The position numbers and the translations under genes are program-made. DNA of 7,708 nt, from the NCBI GenBank assembly GCA_025464045.1, contig JAODBQ010000206.1, positions 1-7,708 of the forward strand. Direction: 5' to 3'. Below are positions 1 to 4,702 of this stretch, piece after piece. The notes under the pieces are model-generated. The model made no database searches and was not told where the DNA came from. It saw only the letters and a list, made by a program, of their open reading frames with translations. This DNA comes from Ilumatobacteraceae bacterium (GTDB taxonomy: Bacteria > Actinomycetota > Acidimicrobiia > Acidimicrobiales > Ilumatobacteraceae). Each line of letters starts with the position of its first letter. Position 1 is the stretch's first letter.

Positions 1-40
1 TGGGCGCGAGTCCAGCGACATCGCGCAGGACTCGCGCCCA
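1..40. repeat. Perfect 13-bp inverted repeat, 14-base spacer
   Basis: TGGGCGCGAGTCC at 1-13 is the exact reverse complement of GGACTCGCGCCCA at 28-40, with 14 bases between. As RNA it would form a very stable GC-rich stem-loop on either strand. There is no T tract beside it, so a classical intrinsic terminator is not shown. It could be a factor-assisted terminator, a protein-binding site, or a coincidence inside a coding sequence. It may continue beyond the left edge. Confidence 0.6.
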
Positions 41-58
41 CTCACGCTCGTCGGGCAC
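1..58 (-). CDS. Possible 5' end of an unrecognised protein, cut by the left edge
   Basis: Reading leftwards from a GTG at 58-56, the frame stays open to the window edge and gives about 19 residues, beginning VPDEREWARVLRDVAGLAP. The charged and hydrophobic residues alternate as in an amphipathic helix, which looks like real protein. The same frame is open further upstream to a CTG at 82-80, which overlaps the stop of the zinc-ribbon gene and follows an AAGGACG stretch, so the true start is uncertain. If real, it is the next gene of the same minus-strand operon. No family can be named from so little. A perfect inverted repeat (1-40) lies inside it and could instead mean that this is an intergenic hairpin. 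Confidence 0.3.
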   Translation of the reverse strand, partial: MPDEREWARVLRDVAGLAP

Positions 59-78
59 GTCGACGCAACCGGTGAGGG

Positions 79-267
79 TCAGTCGTCCTTGAGGGCGACG
101 GCGTTGGGGGTGACGTTCATCTTCGGCTCGTACTCGGCGACCGCGACCACGCGCGCCTCGCGCTGGAACGCCTCGCGCAGCTCGGTCCGGCACCTCGTGC
201 AAGGTCCGTAGAAGCGCTCGTCGCTCGACCCGTGGCAACGCGGGCAGGTGACCGTCATCAGCTCCAT
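79..267 (-). CDS. Small zinc-ribbon protein, function unknown
   Basis: This is a 62-residue protein. Two CxxC knuckles, C8-P-R-C11 and C23-T-R-C26, are 11 residues apart, the usual four-cysteine zinc ribbon seen in small rubredoxin-like or RNA-polymerase-like metal-binding proteins. After a basic helix (about residues 28-38) comes an acidic and hydrophobic tail ending KMNVTPNAVALKDD, which looks like a conserved peptide rather than random sequence. Two starts are possible, ATG at 267-265 or ATG at 258-256. The second follows GGAG closely, the first only a weak AGG; both keep all four cysteines. It begins 26 bases after the MDMPI-like gene on the same strand and is probably co-transcribed. Zinc binding is inferred from the cysteines and the partner is unknown. 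The ribbon may simply be structural. Confidence 0.75.
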   Translation of the reverse strand: MELMTVTCPRCHGSSDERFYGPCTRCRTELREAFQREARVVAVAEYEPKMNVTPNAVALKDD

Positions 268-293
268 CGCCGGAACCTAGTGCGCGACGGCGC

Positions 294-1076
294 TCAGATG
301 ACGTTGATCGCGTCGAGCGTGCGCGCCCCACCGACGTCGGGCATGTGCACGCCGAGCTCGCGCCAGTCGATCCGCTTGGTGCCCCAGGAGACGAAGTCGT
401 GCATCGTGCTGACCGCCGACGGCAGCGCCGGATCGAGGCCGGACGTCACCGTCCACGGGCCGCCATCCCCGGGCCGCAGCGCGTAGTCGCCACCACCCGG
501 GCCCTCGAAGACGAGGTTGACGCCCTGCGCGCAGCCGGCCAACGCGTCGGCACACATCTGCGGCAGCCCCGCCAGCATCCACTCCGCGGTCGCCGCCAGC
601 GCCGCCGGATCGCGGGGGAGCTCTGCGGCACGGCCGATCGTCGCACCGATGTCGTGGCGCAGGTGGCAGTAGTGGTCGAACACGATCGCGTTGCCGAGGA
701 TGTGCAACGGGTGGCTGCCGAGGTTCGACAGCGCCACGACGGTCCCCGCCATCGGTGGCTCCTGCAAGGCCGCGAGCGCAGCGATGCCCTTCTCCGACCA
801 CTCGACGTACTCGTCGACGACCTGCGCAGCGGTCCAACTGCGGCGGGCCTCGACCGGGACCTCCGCGTTCTGCTCCGCGTCGGCGGACGTGCCGCCCTCG
901 ATCGACGTCGGCTCGGCGATCGTGTGGAACGTCGACGCCATGTGCTGGGCGACGTCCTGGATCCGCCAGCCCGCGCAGCCACTCGCCGCCTGCCACTCGT
1001 CGTCGCACAACGAGGCGAACAGCGCCAGTGCCCGCTGCTGCTCGACTCGCAGCGCCGCGATCGCCGCTGTCGTCAT
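294..1076 (-). CDS. Mycothiol-dependent maleylpyruvate isomerase/DinB-type protein
   Basis: This 260-residue protein belongs to the DinB-like four-helix-bundle superfamily of actinobacterial thiol-S-transferases and isomerases. The N-terminal half has the family pattern: an EQQRALALFASL helix, then CAGWRIQDVAQHM with H45. A second motif, FDHYCHLRHDIG (residues 133-144), puts D134 and H138 four residues apart, as the metal-binding Glu/His pair is in characterised maleylpyruvate isomerase. H45, D134 and H138 are therefore the likely metal ligands; H135 and H141 are also close. The C-terminal part (about 185-260) is less conserved. The ATG at 1076-1074 overlaps the amidohydrolase stop as ATGA. 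No Shine-Dalgarno is visible just upstream, so translation probably depends on the upstream gene. Members use mycothiol as cofactor or leaving thiol in cytoplasmic reactions, but the substrate cannot be told from sequence, and the name isomerase should not be read literally. Confidence 0.85.
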   Translation of the reverse strand: MTTAAIAALRVEQQRALALFASLCDDEWQAASGCAGWRIQDVAQHMASTFHTIAEPTSIEGGTSADAEQNAEVPVEARRSWTAAQVVDEYVEWSEKGIAALAALQEPPMAGTVVALSNLGSHPLHILGNAIVFDHYCHLRHDIGATIGRAAELPRDPAALAATAEWMLAGLPQMCADALAGCAQGVNLVFEGPGGGDYALRPGDGGPWTVTSGLDPALPSAVSTMHDFVSWGTKRIDWRELGVHMPDVGGARTLDAINVI

Positions 1077-2788
1077 TGGGCGGCGCTGTTCTTCAGGAGC
1101 GCGCCGGCGAACACGCCGGTGTGCTGACCGTGGTCCATGAACACCTGCCCGTTGACCAGCGTGAAGTCGTACCCCGTCGCGCCTTGGACGTAGCGACCCG
1201 CACCGTGCGGGAAGTCGTGCTCGAACGTCGGCGGCGGCAGGTGCATCGCATCGAGGTCGATCACGTTGACGTCGGCGAACGCCCCCGGCTGCAGCCGCCC
1301 GCGGTCGGTGATGCCGAACAGGTCGGAGGTGTCGCTGGTGAGCCGGCGGATCGCCTCCTCGATGCTCCAACGGCCACGCTCGCGGATCCAGTAGGTGAGG
1401 AAGAACGTCGGCTGACTGGCGTCGAGGATCTGACCGACGTGGGCCCCGGCGTCCGCCAGGCCGAGCGTCACCAGCGGATCGTCGAGCATCGCCTCGACTG
1501 CACCGAGCTGCTGGTTGAGGAACGGGTAGCTGCACACCACGGCACCGTTCGTCTCGAGCAGCAGCTCGATGTACGCGGCGGCGGCGCTGACCCCGCGACG
1601 CCGTGCCTCGGCACCGAGCGTCGTCTCCGGATCGAGGTCGTAGCGTGCCCCGCTCGGCTGGTTGACGACGTACAGCTGATCGACGTCGACCGTGTCGGTG
1701 ACGTGATCGGCCTCCTCGATCAACCGGGTGCGGAACACCGTGTCGCGGATCGCCACCATCTTCTTGCCGTTGCGCATCTGGCGCAGCTCGCGCCACGCCG
1801 GCGCGCGATCGAACATGCTGCGCGTGTCCAGGCTGTACAGCACGCCGACGCTGCGCGCCGTCGTCTGCGGACGCACCGTCGCGCCGCGTGCGTTCTCCTC
1901 CTTGGCGAAGCCGATGACCCGCTGGTACAAGTCCGGGCGGCTGTCGTGCTGGGTCAGTCCGAAGCTCACCGGACGACCGCTGCGCCGGCTGACCTCACCC
2001 ATCCACGCCACCTCGGCCCGCGTCAACGGCACGTCCGGGTCGTTGCGCTCACCTTCACCGATGCGGCTCGCCGACTCGAACACGCCTGCGCCGTGGCGAC
2101 CGAGCACATCGGCGAAGGCATACAGCTCGTCCGCGGTCGCGTACGTGCCGGGTACGGGGCGACCATCGGGCACCTTGTGGAGGTACGTACGGCTCGTGCT
2201 GAAACCGAGCGCTCCGCCGCGCATCGCCTCGTCGAGCAGTTCGCACATCGTCGCCATGTCGTCGGCCGTCGGTGCGGCCTTGTCGAGCGACCGTTCGCCC
2301 ATCGCGTACTGGCGCAGCGCGCAGTGCCCGACCATGCCACCGACGTTGGGGCCCTTCGGCAGCTTCGCCATGGTCTGCAGGTACTCCCCGTAGGTCACCC
2401 AGTCCCACGGCAGGCCGCTGAGGATCGCGTCGCGCGGGATGTCCTCGACGCTCTCCATCAGCTCGGCGAGGTACTCGCGGTCCTCCGGCTTGCACGGCGC
2501 GAACGTGACCCCACAGTTGCCCATCACGACGCTCGTGATCCCGTGGTAGCAGCTGCTCGAACCGATCGGGTCCCAGGCGAGCTGCGCGTCGAGGTGGGTG
2601 TGGATGTCCACGAACCCGGGCGTGACCAATCGGCCGGTCGCGTCGATGACGCGCGTCGCCGTACCGGCGAGATCGGGCTCGACCGCGACGATCCGGTCCC
2701 CGACAATGCCGACATCGGCGCGACGTCTCGGTGCGCCCGTCCCGTCGATCACGTCGCCGCCGCGGACGACGACATCGAACTCAGCCAT
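1073..2788 (-). CDS. D-aminoacylase-like amidohydrolase (Amidohydro_3 family)
   Basis: This 571-residue metal-dependent hydrolase has a composite beta-sandwich/TIM-barrel fold. The N-terminal sandwich opens DVVVRGGDVIDGTG and leads to the metal motif PGFVDIHTHLDAQ (H63, H65). Then come GNCGVTFAP with C92, equivalent to the zinc-bridging Cys of D-aminoacylase, VGHCALR (H155), LGFSTSRTY (195-202), and near the C-terminus LADAGAH (D446, H450) with an ITDRGRLQPGAFADVNVID return to the sandwich. These features place it with N-acyl-D-amino-acid deacylases and dihydroorotase-like enzymes, probably cytoplasmic since there is no signal peptide. It is longer than the roughly 480 residues of characterised D-aminoacylases. 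The segments that normally supply two zinc histidines read FESASR (237-242) and PVSFGLTQ (273-280), so the metal site may differ. Start: ATG at 2788-2786, with AAGGGGG five bases upstream. It is the first gene of the minus-strand operon. The substrate is unknown; other cyclic or acyl amides are possible. Confidence 0.88.
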   Translation of the reverse strand: MAEFDVVVRGGDVIDGTGAPRRRADVGIVGDRIVAVEPDLAGTATRVIDATGRLVTPGFVDIHTHLDAQLAWDPIGSSSCYHGITSVVMGNCGVTFAPCKPEDREYLAELMESVEDIPRDAILSGLPWDWVTYGEYLQTMAKLPKGPNVGGMVGHCALRQYAMGERSLDKAAPTADDMATMCELLDEAMRGGALGFSTSRTYLHKVPDGRPVPGTYATADELYAFADVLGRHGAGVFESASRIGEGERNDPDVPLTRAEVAWMGEVSRRSGRPVSFGLTQHDSRPDLYQRVIGFAKEENARGATVRPQTTARSVGVLYSLDTRSMFDRAPAWRELRQMRNGKKMVAIRDTVFRTRLIEEADHVTDTVDVDQLYVVNQPSGARYDLDPETTLGAEARRRGVSAAAAYIELLLETNGAVVCSYPFLNQQLGAVEAMLDDPLVTLGLADAGAHVGQILDASQPTFFLTYWIRERGRWSIEEAIRRLTSDTSDLFGITDRGRLQPGAFADVNVIDLDAMHLPPPTFEHDFPHGAGRYVQGATGYDFTLVNGQVFMDHGQHTGVFAGALLKNSAAQ

Positions 2789-2793
2789 GGCTG

Positions 2794-2800
2794 CCCCCTT
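2794..2800 (-). promoter_or_regulatory. Ribosome binding site of the amidohydrolase gene
   Basis: On the minus strand AAGGGGG is followed by CAGCC and then the ATG. Five bases is a normal spacing, which supports the ATG at 2788 as the start. Confidence 0.6.
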
Positions 2801-2822
2801 GGTGCCCTGCGTCTGTCGTGCT

Positions 2823-2849
2823 GGGGTGTCGAGAGATCGAAGCTACCCC
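2823..2849. repeat. Inverted repeats / hairpin in the divergent region
   Basis: GGGGT (2823-2827) pairs with ACCCC (2845-2849). Inside this, TCGA (2829-2832) and TCGA (2837-2840) enclose GAGA, which on the plus strand has the GNRA tetraloop form. The short palindrome TCGAGAGATCGA could be an operator half-site pair or part of a 5' leader. Short GC-rich repeats like this arise easily by chance. Confidence 0.3.
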
Positions 2850-2949
2850 TCGCCGCGTCGCCGATCGCCATCGAGGGACAGCCGCGCACGAGACCCTCTC
2901 ACCCAACTCCCACCTGGATCCGCGACCTCCTCAACCACGGCAGCCCACC

Positions 2950-3555
2950 ATGCCGTTGATGCGCGTCCGAACCTCCTCCCGCCTGACCCTTGCCGCCCTC
3001 GGCACCACCTTGCTGCTCGCCGTCTCCGCCTGCGGTTCCAGCGGCTCCACGTCCTCCGCCGCCACCGTCGCTCCGGCCACGACGCCGATCGTTGCGCCCT
3101 CGGCGACGACGCCGTCGAGCGGCACCGGGACACCCTCGGGGCCCGACGCGACGGGCTCCGCGCCCGCAGGAGGCGGCGCCCCCGGAGGGGCGCGCGCCAA
3201 CAGTGCCGAGCTGCAGGCGGCAGCGAACGCGTTCACCGCGTGCCTGCGCGAGCAGGGCGTGGACGTGCAGGACATCACGATGGGCGCGGGTCCCACCGGT
3301 GGCTCCGCGCCGACCGGCGCGAACGGCTCGCGCCCGGCCCGCGCGCCGGGCTCCGCTCCGAACGGCTCGTTCCCGGGCCGCGGCAACGGCGGCGGCGGGT
3401 TCAACGCCGTCGATCTGATCGTGCGTCAGCTCGGTCTCGACACGTCCGACGCGACGGTCTCGGCCGCAGTGAACGCGTGCACCTCCACCGTCACCGCGCT
3501 GGTGCCCAACGGCGCCGGCGGCGCCGGCTCGACCACGACGAGCACCGTCGCCTGA
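2950..3555 (+). CDS. Secreted lipoprotein with low-complexity linkers, function unknown
   Basis: This 201-residue protein has a clear lipoprotein signal: a basic n-region (R5, R7, R11), a hydrophobic stretch TLAALGTTLLLAV, and the lipobox VSAC with C28 as the lipidated cysteine. Residues 29-84 are rich in Ser, Thr, Pro, Gly and Ala, a flexible linker typical of actinobacterial cell-surface lipoproteins. A small conserved-looking module follows: AANAFTACLREQGVDV (residues 91-106, C98), a second Gly/Pro-rich spacer (112-150), and FNAVDLIVRQLGLDTSD to VNAC (151-177, C177). C98 and C177 could form a disulfide outside the membrane. The CLREQGVDV segment resembles the CMREHGVDMPDP-type segment of other actinobacterial lipoproteins, whose role is not established. 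The start is the ATG at 2950 or at 2959 (M4); neither has a good Shine-Dalgarno, and both leave the signal intact. It is followed by a possible terminator, so it may be monocistronic. Confidence 0.8.
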   Translation: MPLMRVRTSSRLTLAALGTTLLLAVSACGSSGSTSSAATVAPATTPIVAPSATTPSSGTGTPSGPDATGSAPAGGGAPGGARANSAELQAAANAFTACLREQGVDVQDITMGAGPTGGSAPTGANGSRPARAPGSAPNGSFPGRGNGGGGFNAVDLIVRQLGLDTSDATVSAAVNACTSTVTALVPNGAGGAGSTTTSTVA

Positions 3556-3575
3556 CACTCCGCCAGCTCTGACGG

Positions 3576-3601
3576 GCGGCGTCTCGTCGCCGCGCGCGGC
3601 G
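3576..3601 (+). terminator. Possible terminator hairpin after the lipoprotein gene
   Basis: GCGGCG (3576-3581) can pair with CGCCGC (3588-3593) around the loop TCTCGT. The second arm is also the left half of a perfect 14-base palindrome, CGCCGCGCGCGGCG (3588-3601), so two alternative stems compete for it. It starts 20 bases after the lipoprotein stop and ends 39 bases before the BrkB start. There is no T tract, so termination is inferred only from position and stem strength. Confidence 0.35.
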
Positions 3602-3630
3602 GGTAGTCACCGCCATGACCAGAGGCGATC

Positions 3631-3639
3631 GGGAGGGGG
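3631..3639 (+). promoter_or_regulatory. Strong ribosome binding site fixing the GTG start of the BrkB gene
   Basis: GGGAGGGGG ends one base before the GTG at 3641, placing the GGAGG core four bases from the start codon. It is the strongest Shine-Dalgarno in the window and is why GTG 3641 is preferred to later starts. Confidence 0.65.
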
Positions 3640-3640
3640 C

Positions 3641-4693
3641 GTGACTGCGGAGCACGACGGTGGAGTGACCGACATCGTCCTCACCGCCGCAGCCGCGGGT
3701 CTGCTCGCGTTGGGCGTGGTGACGGCACGCGGCGAACCACGGCGGCCCGACCTCGTCGCCCGACCGACCGACGTCTCCCCGTTGCTCCCCGACCAACCGG
3801 GGATCAAGGGTCGCGTCGAACGGCTGCAGGCACGGTTCAAGCCATTCGCGTTCCTCCTCGCCGCCGTCAAGAAGTTCGGCTCGGACCAGGCGTCCAAGCT
3901 CGCCGCGCTGGTCGCCTACTACGGCTTCTTCTCGCTGTTCCCGGCCCTGCTCGCACTCGTGACGATCCTCGGCTTCGTGCTCGAGGGCCACGACGCCCTG
4001 CGCAACAGCATCCGCGGCTCGGCGCTCGCGCAGTTCCCCGTGATCGGCGAGAGCATCGGTGCCGCCGCCGAGCGGCCGCTGACGGGCAACACGTTCGCGC
4101 TCGTGATCGGGTTGCTCGCCGCGCTGTGGGCGGGGATGGGCGCGATGCAGGCGGCGCAGGACGCGATGAACACCGTCTGGGATGTCCCTCGCGAGCAGCA
4201 GCCCGGCTTCGTGTCCAAGCGGCTACGGTCGCTCGGCGGTCTCGTGCTGATGGCCTTCCTGTTCACCGCAACGGCGTTCGTGCCCCGGGCGGCGACGGCC
4301 TTCACCTCGGGCGTCATCGGCTGGACGCTCGCGCTGGCGTCGACGATGGCGCTCGACACGCTGGCGATCCTCGGTGCGTTCCGGCTGTTCACCACCGCCA
4401 AGGTCCACTGGCACGACCTGCTGCCCGGCGCGGTGGTGGCCGGGGTCGTGTACGTCGTGCTGCAGTCGCTCGGCACGCTCTACGTGACCCACACGCTCAA
4501 GGGCGCGCAGAAGACGTACGGCACGTTCGCCGGCGTGATCGGGCTGCTGTCGTGGATGTACCTGCTCGCCCAGGTGACGATGTTCGCGGCGGAGATCAAC
4601 GTCGTGCGGGCGCGCCGGCTGTGGCCACGCAGCCTGTTCGAGGAGAGACAAGTGGCAGGAAGCCGGCGGGCGGCGGCAGCCGCGCCCGCGTAG
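3641..4693 (+). CDS. YihY/BrkB-family integral membrane protein
   Basis: This 350-residue inner-membrane protein belongs to the YihY/virulence factor BrkB (formerly called ribonuclease BN) family. Family marks are KFGSDQASKLAALVAYYGFFSLFPALLAL (residues 78-106, first core helix), the amphipathic segment AMNTVWDVPREQQPGF (175-190), the loop VHWHDLLPGA (255-264), and YGTFAGVIGLLSWMYLLAQVTMFAAEIN (293-320). Likely membrane helices are about 87-113, 150-170, 198-220, 224-250, 261-283 and 295-320, six as usual. An extra hydrophobic stretch (11-28) precedes a polar linker (29-75) and may be a seventh, N-terminal helix. The tail (336-350) is Ala/Arg rich. The molecular role of the family is unsettled; transport or envelope functions are proposed, and the RNase activity once assigned is not accepted. 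The start is GTG 3641, with a strong ribosome binding site. The next gene begins 9 bases after the stop. Confidence 0.9.
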   Translation: MTAEHDGGVTDIVLTAAAAGLLALGVVTARGEPRRPDLVARPTDVSPLLPDQPGIKGRVERLQARFKPFAFLLAAVKKFGSDQASKLAALVAYYGFFSLFPALLALVTILGFVLEGHDALRNSIRGSALAQFPVIGESIGAAAERPLTGNTFALVIGLLAALWAGMGAMQAAQDAMNTVWDVPREQQPGFVSKRLRSLGGLVLMAFLFTATAFVPRAATAFTSGVIGWTLALASTMALDTLAILGAFRLFTTAKVHWHDLLPGAVVAGVVYVVLQSLGTLYVTHTLKGAQKTYGTFAGVIGLLSWMYLLAQVTMFAAEINVVRARRLWPRSLFEERQVAGSRRAAAAAPA

Positions 4694-4702
4694 CCTGCGG
4701 GC
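4684..4702 (+). repeat. Short hairpin across the BrkB stop and next start
   Basis: GCCCGC (4684-4689) and GCGGGC (4697-4702) are perfect complements around a 7-base loop that contains the BrkB TAG. The right arm abuts the ATG at 4703. If it forms in mRNA it would occlude the start of the oxidoreductase gene until ribosomes finishing BrkB open it, a translational-coupling arrangement. A 6-bp GC stem in such GC-rich DNA may also be chance. Confidence 0.35.

Larger units (their letters stand above)
2789..2949. promoter_or_regulatory. Divergent intergenic region, probable promoters of both operons
   Basis: These 161 bases separate two genes read in opposite directions, so at least one promoter for each direction should lie here. 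The only -10-like hexamer I see is TAGCTT on the minus strand (2845-2840), without a convincing -35. No clear sigma-70-type pair appears on the plus strand. The region also holds the small hairpin or palindrome at 2823-2849. I see no riboswitch or RNA gene. Confidence 0.45.

Noticed and set aside
294..1796. Extended 500-codon version of the MDMPI-like frame
   Set aside because: The upstream 240 codons are an out-of-frame reading of the amidohydrolase. Family homology begins at the ATG at 1076.
2731..2949. Upstream extension of the lipoprotein frame by 73 codons
   Set aside because: It would bury the signal peptide inside the protein and run into the start of the divergent gene. The lipobox spacing fits the ATG at 2950 or 2959.
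755..2959. 734-codon open frame on the plus strand opposite the amidohydrolase and MDMPI-like genes
   Set aside because: It is a by-product of high GC in the antisense frame. The translation is Arg/Ala/His-rich with no domain, while the minus strand encodes clear families.
3588..3601. 14-base perfect palindrome as a regulator site
   Set aside because: It is made only of G and C in alternating runs and overlaps a terminator-like stem. Chance or the hairpin explains it better.
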